Below, one piece after another: positions 16,055 to 24,253 of a stretch of DNA of 64,000 bases (positions are counted from its first letter, which is position 1; each line of letters begins with the position of its first letter). Made by a program: the position numbers and the translations under genes. This DNA is from a bacterium (GTDB taxonomy: Bacteria; Electryoneota; RPQS01), in contig JADJCU010000001.1 in NCBI GenBank assembly GCA_016703065.1, positions 558,001 through 622,000 of the forward strand. Direction: 5' to 3'. A model generated the notes under the pieces. That model worked only from the letters and a program-made list of their open reading frames with translations. It was not told where the DNA came from and did not search any database.

Positions 16055-17698
16055 CTAACTTCTCGGCAACAACTCCGGCTTTCTGCCGATGGGGAGTTTC
16101 ACCGTGAACGTACTGCCATCGCCGGGAGCGGATTGCACGTCAAGCAGAGCTCCATAGCGGGCGAGAATCGTGCGCGACGATGACAACCCTAAACCAGTGC
16201 CCACCGGGCCGCCGTTAATCGCTTCCGTTTGCTTCGGCTTGGTGGTGAAGAACGGCTCGAAAATGCGCGCCTGAACTTCCGGCGTCATCCCGCTGCCGGT
16301 GTCCGTCACCTGCAACACCAGATGCCGATCCTGCACAAACGCCTTCACCGTCAACTGCTTCTGCGACGATTCGTACATCGCGTCAATCGCGTTGCGCAAA
16401 AGATTGCCAATCACCTGTGAGAGATCGATATACACACCGAAAATCGTCGGCAGATCGTCGGTAATCAAGAGCTTCTTCTGAATCTGATGCTTGAAGAAGA
16501 GATTCCCTTCGAGGAAACGCAGTTCGGTGTCGAGAATCTCCCGCACATCGAGTTCGCGCGGTTCAAGCTCCCGCTCGTTGCGCGACTTGGTGAGCAGATT
16601 CGCAATTAAGTCCCGCATCACCGTCGCCTGCTTCCGCATCTGCTCGATTTCACTCGTCGCCGTCCCCTTCATCTTCATCAGGTCGCACAACCCTAATATC
16701 CCCGTCAACGGGCCGTTCAAATTGTGCGCGATGCCCGCCACCAACATCCCAAACTCGGCGAGTTTCGATTCACGGGTAAGTTCGAGTTCAAGCAGATGAT
16801 TCTGTTTCTCGATCAGCGATTGCTCCGTGATGTCCTTGGCCATCAGCATCAACTGCGCGGGCTTCCCGGCTTCAAACAGGAAGCTGCGCGTGACCAGGAA
16901 CATGCGCCCGTCGCCCGCGTCGAGCTTCAAGGTCCTGCCGCCGTAGGCCGAAGTCAGACCCTGTAAATCGGAATGATCATCCCTGGCGAATTCCTTCAGC
17001 CAGCGATGACAGACGATGGGCAGCTCGTAGCTTTCGAAGAACGTCTCCATCGTCGGATTTGCATAGCGCACGTCGCCGCTGATATCGAGCAGCGCGAGTC
17101 CGTCGCGCATGGCTCGAATAAACGTGTTCAAGCGATCACGCTCGGTGCGCAAATAACGCTCGGAGATTGCGCGCTCGCCTACATCACGGCCCACCAGCAG
17201 CGCGAATTCGCCGTTGCCGGAGTCGGATTGCCGCGACGTGAATTCGATCAGCCGTGACGGAGCATTGTTCCCGGACGGAATTTCGACGACATGAACTCCG
17301 CCCGCGCCGGCATCTTCGTAGAGCGTGTGGACGATTTTGTGTTCGGTGTCCGGAAAGAGGGCAAGCAGAGGACGGTCGAGCAGTTGTTCGCGGGTGCGGC
17401 CTGTCCATTCGCAGAAGCGGCGGGAGATTTCGACAATCTGGCCGCGTTCACGGAGTACGACCACTAACGCATCGGGTCCTTCCAGCAGGAGATCGAGGAG
17501 TTCGGGAGCTTGTTCTGCGGCGGGCGGGGGCTGCTGTCCACGGGCACGCTTGACAAAGTCCTGAACAAGTCCAGCCAAGCCGCGGGCGCGAGTGGCGCTG
17601 TCCGAGGCACCATTCGTCGCCGGGGAGGAGTTCTCCGGTGAAGATCCGTTGTGGACCTCGGCGAGTTGAGTAAGAGTTGCCTTCGGATCAGGGGTCAT
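16055..17698 (-). CDS. PAS-domain sensor histidine kinase
   Basis: A 547-residue cytoplasmic kinase; no membrane segment is seen. Residues 1-50 are a Ser/Ala-rich linker. PAS-like domain 1 (about 65-185) holds ISRRFCEWTGRTREQLL; PAS domain 2 (about 195-305) holds MRDGLALLDISGDVRYANP. The dimerisation domain has GIAHNLNGPLTGILG with the phospho-His, here followed by N rather than the common E. The ATPase domain has QVIGNLLRNAIDAM (N box), DTGSGM and GTGLGLSSSRTIL (G boxes). No receiver or partner regulator is adjacent. It autophosphorylates in response to an unknown intracellular signal. Confidence 0.92.
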   Translation of the reverse strand: MTPDPKATLTQLAEVHNGSSPENSSPATNGASDSATRARGLAGLVQDFVKRARGQQPPPAAEQAPELLDLLLEGPDALVVVLRERGQIVEISRRFCEWTGRTREQLLDRPLLALFPDTEHKIVHTLYEDAGAGGVHVVEIPSGNNAPSRLIEFTSRQSDSGNGEFALLVGRDVGERAISERYLRTERDRLNTFIRAMRDGLALLDISGDVRYANPTMETFFESYELPIVCHRWLKEFARDDHSDLQGLTSAYGGRTLKLDAGDGRMFLVTRSFLFEAGKPAQLMLMAKDITEQSLIEKQNHLLELELTRESKLAEFGMLVAGIAHNLNGPLTGILGLCDLMKMKGTATSEIEQMRKQATVMRDLIANLLTKSRNERELEPRELDVREILDTELRFLEGNLFFKHQIQKKLLITDDLPTIFGVYIDLSQVIGNLLRNAIDAMYESSQKQLTVKAFVQDRHLVLQVTDTGSGMTPEVQARIFEPFFTTKPKQTEAINGGPVGTGLGLSSSRTILARYGALLDVQSAPGDGSTFTVKLPIGRKPELLPRS

Positions 17699-17847
17699 GG
17701 ACCGTGTAGATTATGGCACACTTTGCCCGTTCGAGTGTGCAAATTGCCCGACTCGTCACAGACTAAACGTTGCGCCCAACAAAAACAAAAAGTTAACCAG
17801 ACGAAATGCGAGACCCTTTATCGCATAAGTCATATAGGGCAATATAA

Positions 17848-18993
17848 GTGCCAGTTGCCGTCTATCTACATTTGCCGTACTGTCGGCGGCTCTGCCCGTA
17901 TTGCGATTTCTTCAAGAAAGTACCGCGAACGGGCGATCTGGCGCGTATTTGGGGGCTGATTCTCTCTGAGTTATCGGCTCTTCGAGAGCGTGAGTCAAGC
18001 GCGTCAGACGAAGAAATAACTTCTGTCTATTTTGGCGGGGGGACGCCATCGCTGCATTCGGCGGAGCAACTGGCGAGTTTGCTGAACGGTGTTTCGAAAC
18101 TGGGCAGCGTACAGGGGAAAGAGGTGACTTTAGAAGCGAATCCGGGGACGTTGGGGCTCGCTGGACTAAAGGAGCTGCGCGAAGCGGGGATAACCCGGCT
18201 GTCGCTGGGGGCGCAATCGTTCTCGGAGCGCAAGCTGCAGCTGCTCTATCGCGATCACGCGGCGGACGAAACACGCGAGACGGTGCGAAATGCGCGCGCG
18301 GCGGGATTCACAAATCTGTCGATGGATCTGATCTTTGGCTTGCCGGGCGAAACGACGGCGGAGTGGCGGAACGATCTTGAGCAGGCGTTGGCGTGCGAGC
18401 CGGAACATGTGTCGCTTTACAATCTCGAGTATCACGAACAGACGCCGTATGGACGATGGCTCGAACAGGGTGTGTTGGAACCGCTCGAACAGGATTTTGA
18501 AGCGGAGCTTTATTTGTTCACGCACGAGCTGCTCGAACGCCATGGTTACGAGCACTACGAAGTCTCCAATTTTGCGCGGCCCGGATTTCGCTCGGTACAC
18601 AATCAGGTTTACTGGGAGGGAAAACCGTATATCGGGGTCGGTCCGTCGGCGCATTCGTTTGACGGAGTGGCACGGAGATATGCGAACGTGGCGGATGTGC
18701 ACGAGTATGAGCGGCGGATTCTCGCGGGCGAATCACCGGTGGATCGTGAATGGCAGAACGGCGAGCGCGAGCAGTGGGAGGAGTGGATTTCGGTGAGGCT
18801 CAGGCGGAAAGAGGGCGTGATGTGGAGTGATTGTCACACGGCATGGGGTGGGATTAAGGCGCGTGAACTGTGGGACGCGGCGACGGGTTTACCGAGGCAC
18901 TTGCGCGAGGTGACAGACGGGGTCTTTCGCCTGACGGTTGAGGGGTGGTTTGTGGAGAACGAGGTGTTGGGCAGGGTCTATGAGAAGGTATGA
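17848..18993 (+). CDS. hemW: HemW-like radical SAM heme chaperone
   Basis: A 381-residue radical SAM protein. The iron-sulfur motif is YCRRLCPYCDF (CxxxCxxC) near residue 12-19. SVYFGGGTPS, LEANPGT, RLSLGAQSF, MDLIFGLPGET and VSLYNLEYHEQTPYGR follow the HemW/HemN-like order. The VHNQVYWEG motif favours HemW over true coproporphyrinogen dehydrogenase. It likely loads heme into acceptor proteins. The start is GTG 17848, with AGGG upstream. Relative to the histidine kinase it is divergent. Confidence 0.87.
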   Translation: MPVAVYLHLPYCRRLCPYCDFFKKVPRTGDLARIWGLILSELSALRERESSASDEEITSVYFGGGTPSLHSAEQLASLLNGVSKLGSVQGKEVTLEANPGTLGLAGLKELREAGITRLSLGAQSFSERKLQLLYRDHAADETRETVRNARAAGFTNLSMDLIFGLPGETTAEWRNDLEQALACEPEHVSLYNLEYHEQTPYGRWLEQGVLEPLEQDFEAELYLFTHELLERHGYEHYEVSNFARPGFRSVHNQVYWEGKPYIGVGPSAHSFDGVARRYANVADVHEYERRILAGESPVDREWQNGEREQWEEWISVRLRRKEGVMWSDCHTAWGGIKARELWDAATGLPRHLREVTDGVFRLTVEGWFVENEVLGRVYEKV

Positions 18994-19265
18994 AGAATGT
19001 AGTATGAAGGGGGAGTTTAGCGGCGGGCGAGAGTCTGCCGTTTTTTTGTGTTCTGATTCGCTTGGGGATCGGCGCGCCCGCAGCATAACCTGCGGGGAAG
19101 TGAACGCGGGCAACACGCCTGCCGCCCCTACGAGCGGAGGCGGAGCCCCATCCCCCGGCCCCTTCCCCGTGAACGGAGAAGGGGAGGCGGAGAGATCCCC
19201 CTTTGTCCCCCCAAAGTCGCGGACGAGTTTGGGGGCTTGACGGAAACGGAGAGTCAACCTTTGGG
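18994..19265. repeat. Mosaic of dispersed palindromic repeats
   Basis: No gene is visible. A decayed family A hairpin (GCGGGCA...TGCCGCCC, about 19106-19128), a CCCCTTCCCCGTGAACGGAGAAGGGG palindrome type (about 19150-19176) and a CCCCCAAA...TTTGGGGG hairpin (about 19200-19237) follow each other. The last is related to copies at 27520-27562 and within lpxB. Confidence 0.65.
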
Positions 19266-19294
19266 TTGAATGGGTGTCCAAGAGAGTGTATATT
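19266..19294 (+). promoter_or_regulatory. Sigma70-type promoter of the lpoB operon
   Basis: TTGAAT (19266-19271), 17-bp spacer, TATATT (19289-19294), about 60 bases before the lpoB-like start codon. Confidence 0.7.
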
Positions 19295-19354
19295 GGACAA
19301 TTAACCTGTGCCCTGCGGGGCACACGCAAGTAACTAACATTACGGGAGTTGAAG

Positions 19355-19957
19355 ATGAGAACTCTATTGATTCTGGCGCTCGCGCTGGCAAGCTTTGCGC
19401 TGATTAGCTGCTCGGGAGGCAAGAAGGTCTCGCGAATTGATGTCGAAGAGACGGTCGACCTGTCGGGCAATTGGAACGATACGGATAGCCGACTCGTGGC
19501 AGATGAGATGATTGGCGACGCCCTGTCGAAGCCGTGGCTGACCAATTTCGTGCGCGACGCCGGGAAGGACCCGGCCGTGATTGTGGGTGCCATGCGGAAT
19601 CTGTCGGATGAGCATATCGCAACAGGGACGTTTGTCGGTGATATCGAGCGCGCGTTTGTGAACTCTGGGACGGTGCGAGTGGTGGCGAGCAAGGATGAAC
19701 GCGAAGGGGTGCGCGAAGAGCGCGAAGATCAGCAAGCGAACGCCTCGCTTGAAACCATGAAAGAGTTCGGGATGGAGCTCGGCGCGGATTACATGCTGCT
19801 GGGCGAGATCAACAAGATTGTGGATCAGGAAGGCAAAGAGAAGGTCGCCTATTATCAGGTTGATCTGACGCTGTCGCATGTGCAGACGAACGAGAAGGTG
19901 TGGATCGGGCAGAAGAAGATTAAGAAATACATCGCGCGTAAGAACTACAAGCCGTAA
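19355..19957 (+). CDS. LpoB-like lipoprotein, PBP activator family
   Basis: A 200-residue lipoprotein from ATG 19355 (GGGAG upstream). The signal MRTLLILALALASFALISC ends in a lipobox Cys. The mature protein has SRIDVEETVDLSGNWNDTDS, VADEMIGDAL, VIVGAMRNLSDEHIATGTF, FVNSGTVRVVAS, ELGADYMLLGEIN and YYQVDLTLSHVQTNEKVWIG, all typical of the LpoB family. In E. coli LpoB is an outer-membrane lipoprotein that activates PBP1B; in FCB bacteria the family is widespread but less well tested. The next gene is the COG3014 lipoprotein often found beside it. Confidence 0.85.
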   Translation: MRTLLILALALASFALISCSGGKKVSRIDVEETVDLSGNWNDTDSRLVADEMIGDALSKPWLTNFVRDAGKDPAVIVGAMRNLSDEHIATGTFVGDIERAFVNSGTVRVVASKDEREGVREEREDQQANASLETMKEFGMELGADYMLLGEINKIVDQEGKEKVAYYQVDLTLSHVQTNEKVWIGQKKIKKYIARKNYKP

Positions 19958-19962
19958 CGGCG

Positions 19963-21429
19963 ATGTGCTGCACATGGTTTCGGCGGAGTCTGGAGACCCC
20001 GCTCCGGGAAACGCATCTCAAAACGGGCGGCACGCCTGCCGCCCCTGCTCTGACGTTACTCCTCGTCGTTTTCGCTTTGCTGGTTTTCGGGTGCGCGGGA
20101 AAACGGACGCTGCTGATGGAACAGGTGCGGACGGAGTTGCGCAACACGTCCGCACAGCAGGCGCTCGCGGCATACGAGAAGGGCGTCAAGAAAAACACGC
20201 AGCGCGTGGACGAGCTCCTGAACCTGGGTTTGCTCGCACTGGAAGCGGGCGAGTATGACAAGGCGCTTGGTTCATTGAAAGAGGCGGACCGGATCGCAGA
20301 AGAGCGCTTGACCAAGAGTCTGTCGCGTGAAGCGGCGTCGCTGACGACCTCGGACCGCGTGCGGGCCTATCAGGGGACGGTTTACGACAAGGCGATTCTG
20401 CACTACTATCAGGCGCTGGCCTATCTGGGCAAAGGTGAACCGGATGCGGCGGTGGTGGAAGGGCGCAGAATCGCGAGTTATCTGGAAGTGAACGCGCGCG
20501 AATCGAAACACAGCTACAAGGACGATCCGTTCCTGCAATGGTTTTCGGGCGCGATGTATGAAACATACGGACAGCATAACGACGCATGGATTTCGTACAA
20601 GCGGGCACTGGAGCTCTATCCGTTTTATGGAATAGAGGAGCCGGGCTACCTGTGCCGGGCGACGTATGCAGCACTGAAAGAGGTCGGAGCGAGCGAACAG
20701 GAGGCCGCACTCCTCGAACGCTGCGGCGACGTGGACAAGGATGTGAATCCGGACTGGGGACGCGTGGTGGTGCTCTGTGAGACGGGTATCGCGCCGCAGA
20801 TTCTGGAGAACAACCTGATGTTCCCGATTATGAAGTACGATAGGCGCGACTTCAAGGACGACGACGAGCGCAGCCGGTATTCCGAGGAGCTTTGGTACCG
20901 AGGTCACGACTATGAATACGAAGAAAGTGAGCTCGACTATTTTGTGCGCGTGGCTCTCCCGTATTATCCCGAAGGCTATGCCGGGACGGAGACGCGGCGG
21001 GTGTCCGTGCGAGGCGAGGGCATTGACAAGCTCGCGGAACTTGCGGCGCCGCTCGGGAGCATCCTCAGGCAAGACTTGAACGACCGGATGCCAGCGATTG
21101 CGGCCCGGGCCATCACGCGCGGGATTATCAAATATGCCGCATCAAAGGCCGCCGAAGATGCCGGGAAGAAGGACAGTGAAGCACTGGGGACGATTCTGGG
21201 ACTCGGTGTAAACCTGCTCGGAGCGGCGACCGAGGCGGCGGATACGCGCTCATGGGAGACGCTGCCGGATCAGATTTTTGTCGCGGACTTTCAATTGCCC
21301 CCGGGTGAGCATGAGTTGCGGGTGATCTATGAAGACGCGGGCGGGATGACGCTTACGCGATATGATCTGCCTAAAGTGACGGTGCGCGCCGGGGAATTAA
21401 AGGTGATGCGGGCGAGGTGCTGGAAGTGA
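19963..21429 (+). CDS. COG3014-type lipoprotein with TPR-like region
   Basis: A 488-residue protein just downstream of the LpoB-like gene. The hydrophobic stretch LTLLLVVFALLVFGC is a lipoprotein signal with Cys at about 45. The mature part has helical TPR-like repeats: VDELLNLGLLALEAGEYDKAL, then YQALAYLGKGEPDAAVVEGR and MYETYGQHNDAWISYKRALE. The C-terminal domain includes DRMPAIAARAITRGIIKY and LPDQIFVADFQLPPGEHELR. COG3014 proteins accompany LpoB and probably act at the envelope. The signal n-region is unusually long because a repeat hairpin (20025-20044, coding GGTPAAP) lies inside it; no closer in-frame start exists. Confidence 0.82.
   Translation: MCCTWFRRSLETPLRETHLKTGGTPAAPALTLLLVVFALLVFGCAGKRTLLMEQVRTELRNTSAQQALAAYEKGVKKNTQRVDELLNLGLLALEAGEYDKALGSLKEADRIAEERLTKSLSREAASLTTSDRVRAYQGTVYDKAILHYYQALAYLGKGEPDAAVVEGRRIASYLEVNARESKHSYKDDPFLQWFSGAMYETYGQHNDAWISYKRALELYPFYGIEEPGYLCRATYAALKEVGASEQEAALLERCGDVDKDVNPDWGRVVVLCETGIAPQILENNLMFPIMKYDRRDFKDDDERSRYSEELWYRGHDYEYEESELDYFVRVALPYYPEGYAGTETRRVSVRGEGIDKLAELAAPLGSILRQDLNDRMPAIAARAITRGIIKYAASKAAEDAGKKDSEALGTILGLGVNLLGAATEAADTRSWETLPDQIFVADFQLPPGEHELRVIYEDAGGMTLTRYDLPKVTVRAGELKVMRARCWK
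20025..20044. repeat. Family A hairpin inside a coding sequence
   Basis: GGGCGGCA-CGCC-TGCCGCCC is the inverse orientation of the hairpin at 10623-10642 and is flanked by AAAAC and CTGC. It lies within the signal peptide region of the COG3014 lipoprotein. Confidence 0.75.
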
Positions 21430-21594
21430 GCAGGGACATCATGGTGTGAAAGGGTTGTCGTGATTTCCCAGATTGCGGCCGGGTTGCGCAGGCTTAACCC
21501 GGCTCGGCGGTGCGCGGAGAGCTCCTTGTTGGGCGAGGCGGTAAAACCCCGATCCCCCGGGAAGACCGAGGGTAGACCAGAAAATACTATCTAC

Positions 21595-22740
21595 ATGAAA
21601 TTCTCCACACTTTGTTTGCATGCGGGAGTGACTCCCGACCCGGTTAACGGCGCGATTATGACGCCGATTTTTCAGACGTCCACTTATGTGCAGCCGGAAC
21701 TGGGCAAGAATCTCGGATATGAGTATTCGCGCACAGACAATCCGACACGGGCGGCGCTGCAGGAGTCGATTGCGGCCCTTGAAGGCGGGACATTCGGATT
21801 GTGTTTTTCGAGCGGCATGGGAGCGATTGATTGTCTGATTGCCACCCTGTCGGCGGGCGAGCATGTGCTTGCGGGAGACGACGTGTACGGCGGGACGTTT
21901 CGCATCTTCAAATATGTGCGCGAGAAGCAGGGGATAGCGTCGGACTTTGTGGACCTTACCAACCTCGAGTTGGTTGAGAAGAGCATAACGCCGAAGACGA
22001 AGTGGATTTGGCTCGAGTCGCCGACGAACCCGCTCTTGAAACTGGTGGATATTGCCGCGATTGTGAAGATCGCGCACGCCAAAGGGGTTAAGGTCGCCGT
22101 TGACAATACGTTTGCGACGCCCTATTTTCAGCGCCCGCTCGCACTGGGAGCCGATTTGGTGATGCACAGTGTCACGAAGTATTTGAACGGACACAGCGAC
22201 GTGGTGATGGGTTCACTTGTCACGAGCGACGAAGAGCTCTATCGCAATCTGAAATATGTTCAGAATGCGTGCGGCGCTGTGCCGGGGCCGATGGACTGCT
22301 TCCTGACGCTGCGGGGAATCAAGACCCTTGCCGTGCGGATGGAGCGGCATCAGGCGAATGCGGCGATCCTGGCGAAAGATCTTGAAATGAATCAGCACGT
22401 GACTTGGGTGCGCTATCCGGGTTTGAAATCGCATCCGCAGCAGGCACTGGCGATGAAACAGATGTCAGGCTTCGCGGGGATGATCAGTTTTGAGTTGAAA
22501 GGCGGGCTTGAAGCGGCGCGGAAATTTGTGACAGGTCTGCGTCTGTTTGCGCTGGCGGAGTCGTTGGGAGGGGTTGAATCGCTGTGCGATCATCCGGCGA
22601 TCATGACCCATGCGACGATTCCGCGTGAACTGCGGGAAAAACTGGGCGTCACGGACGGGCTGATCAGGCTCTCGGTGGGACTTGAAGACGTGGATGATTT
22701 GCGACAGGATTTGCAGAATGGGTTCGATAAGCTGAAGTGA
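21595..22740 (+). CDS. Cys/Met-metabolism PLP enzyme (cystathionine gamma-lyase/synthase type)
   Basis: A 381-residue PLP-dependent transsulfuration enzyme started at ATG 21595. It has YSRTDNPTRAALQESIAALE, FSSGMGAIDCLIATLSAGEH, WLESPTNPLLKLVDI, VDNTFATPYFQRP, the PLP-lysine motif HSVTKYLNGHSDVVMG, and SLGGVESLCDHPAIMTH near the end. The family cleaves or makes cystathionine; lyase, synthase and beta-lyase cannot be told apart by eye. A weak CCCC/GGGG palindrome lies just upstream. A strong terminator follows. Confidence 0.93.
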   Translation: MKFSTLCLHAGVTPDPVNGAIMTPIFQTSTYVQPELGKNLGYEYSRTDNPTRAALQESIAALEGGTFGLCFSSGMGAIDCLIATLSAGEHVLAGDDVYGGTFRIFKYVREKQGIASDFVDLTNLELVEKSITPKTKWIWLESPTNPLLKLVDIAAIVKIAHAKGVKVAVDNTFATPYFQRPLALGADLVMHSVTKYLNGHSDVVMGSLVTSDEELYRNLKYVQNACGAVPGPMDCFLTLRGIKTLAVRMERHQANAAILAKDLEMNQHVTWVRYPGLKSHPQQALAMKQMSGFAGMISFELKGGLEAARKFVTGLRLFALAESLGGVESLCDHPAIMTHATIPRELREKLGVTDGLIRLSVGLEDVDDLRQDLQNGFDKLK

Positions 22741-22756
22741 CACTTGCAGTATGCTT

Positions 22757-22798
22757 AAACCGCCCGGCAGTTGCGGCTGTCCGGGCGGTTTCTTGTTT
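22757..22798 (+). terminator. Intrinsic terminator after the PLP enzyme
   Basis: AAACCGCCCGG and CCGGGCGGTTT pair perfectly around a 13-base loop and are followed by TCTTGTTT. Confidence 0.88.
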
Positions 22799-22894
22799 GC
22801 GTGGTCTGTGCTTTGCTCCGAGTTCAGGCGATTCAGCCTGCCGTTGGCTCGGCGCAACGCCTTTCCCGAACCATATTGCAGTGCGAGGACGCAA

Positions 22895-23272
22895 ATGACC
22901 ATTCTTTCTGTTGACGATTCGACCACGATTCGCCGGATCGTCAAGCGAAGTTGTGAGGAACTTGGCCACACCGTATTGGAGGCAGCAGACGGGGCGGCTG
23001 CGCTCGCTATCGTCGCAGAGAAGGCCAGTGAGATCTCGCTGGTCATTCTGGATTGGAATATGCCGGGCATGACCGGTCTGGAAGTCCTGAAGACCATCAA
23101 GAGCAATCCAGCGACGAAGCAGTTGGTTGTGATGATGCTGACGAGCGAAGCGGACATGAACTTCGTTTCAGACGCATTGAAGGCCGGAGCACAGAATTAC
23201 TTGACCAAGCCCTTTGATCAAAAGATGCTCGCCCTGAAGATTCAGGAGAGCATGTCGATGGTCGGAGCCTAA
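22895..23272 (+). CDS. CheY-like response regulator
   Basis: A 125-residue single receiver domain. VDDSTTIRR gives the acidic pair, LVILDWNMPGMTG the phospho-Asp, MMLTSEAD the Thr/Ser switch (with a Ser-type position) and LTKPF the conserved Lys. This is the pattern of chemotaxis CheY. The start ATG 22895 has GAGGAC upstream. The CheX-domain gene follows 27 bases later, so a response regulator and its likely phosphatase are cotranscribed. Confidence 0.93.
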   Translation: MTILSVDDSTTIRRIVKRSCEELGHTVLEAADGAAALAIVAEKASEISLVILDWNMPGMTGLEVLKTIKSNPATKQLVVMMLTSEADMNFVSDALKAGAQNYLTKPFDQKMLALKIQESMSMVGA

Positions 23273-23299
23273 CCAGAATCTATCAGAGGGCAAAAATAC

Positions 23300-24151
23300 A
23301 TGAGCGCAGAAATTGCTTTGATCGGGTTCCCGAGGCTGCAGGAGCAGATTGCATCGCGGCTGCTATCGGAGCACGACGTCAAGGTGCAGCGAATAGAGTT
23401 TGACGAAGCTGCGGCGCGGCTGTCGATGTTCAATCTGGCCTTGTTCTTCTGGCCGGACGGCGGCGAAACAGCAGCGCAGCGGTTAAAGAGCATGCGGCCC
23501 AACGGGGAGGACAAGGGCTGTCCGATCGTGATTGTGACAAGTAACACGGGACAGTACACGGCACAGAAAGCGGTGGGCGTGCAGGCGGAAGATATTCTTT
23601 TGACGCCGCTGCAACCGCATGACGTATCACAGAAGCTCGCGAAATACGCGGGAGTCGCCAAGTCGCGGGAGACGGCGGCTGTGGACGCCGATTATATTAA
23701 TCCGTTTGTCGCGGGAACGGTGGACACACTGAAGCAGATGGCAGGCATGACGTGTGAGCGCATTGGCCTGCGGCTTTCGAACGAGGCCACGTCGCGCGGT
23801 TTCTACTCGGGGACGATCGGGTTATCGGGCAAGGCCGAGGGCTTTGTGTCGGTGACGTTTTCGAAGGAGCTTGCAACATCGGTCGTGTGCAAGATGCTGT
23901 CGATGACACCGGAAGAGGTTACGGAAGAGGATATCCGCGACGGCGTGGGTGAGTTGATGAATGTGGTGGCCGGAGCCGCCAAGGCAGAGCTGGTTAACAC
24001 GGCCCATGCGTTCCAGATTTCGATTCCTCAGGTGTTCAGCGGTGGCCCGCACACGGTGGCTCAACCGCGCGGAATCCCGGTGTTTATCATTGAGTTTGAG
24101 GCGGACAAGCAGCCGTTTGATGTGATGGTGTGTTTGCGACAGAGGCAGTAG
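23300..24151 (+). CDS. Pseudo-receiver/CheX phosphatase-domain protein
   Basis: A 283-residue protein. Residues 1-120 resemble a receiver fold (IALIGFPRLQEQIASRL, CPIVIVTSNTGQ, ILLTPLQPHDVSQKL) but lack a clear phospho-Asp. Residues 130-283 form a CheX-type domain starting DADYINPFVAGTVDTLKQMA, with the E-x-x-N active-site pattern in GVGELMNVVAGAAK and IPVFIIEFEAD near the end. CheX dephosphorylates CheY-P; with cheY immediately upstream, that is the likely role here. The receiver-like N-terminus is an unusual addition that could localise or regulate the phosphatase. Confidence 0.82.
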   Translation: MSAEIALIGFPRLQEQIASRLLSEHDVKVQRIEFDEAAARLSMFNLALFFWPDGGETAAQRLKSMRPNGEDKGCPIVIVTSNTGQYTAQKAVGVQAEDILLTPLQPHDVSQKLAKYAGVAKSRETAAVDADYINPFVAGTVDTLKQMAGMTCERIGLRLSNEATSRGFYSGTIGLSGKAEGFVSVTFSKELATSVVCKMLSMTPEEVTEEDIRDGVGELMNVVAGAAKAELVNTAHAFQISIPQVFSGGPHTVAQPRGIPVFIIEFEADKQPFDVMVCLRQRQ

Positions 24152-24176
24152 ACAGGTTTTGGAACAGGATGTTTTG

Positions 24177-24207
24177 AAAGGCCGGGTCGAGAACCCCGGC
24201 CTTTTTG
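24177..24207 (+). terminator. Intrinsic terminator after the CheX gene
   Basis: AAAGGCCGGG and CCCGGCCTTT form a 10-bp stem followed by TTTTGTTG. Confidence 0.88.
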
Positions 24208-24253
24208 TTGGCCGCTTGCGGTTCCCTGAAGGGATTGTTACATTTAGGGATGA

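Noticed and set aside
22751..22894. N-terminal extension of the CheY-like protein
   Set aside because: It runs across the upstream terminator hairpin; the ATG at 22895 has a ribosome site and begins the receiver domain normally.
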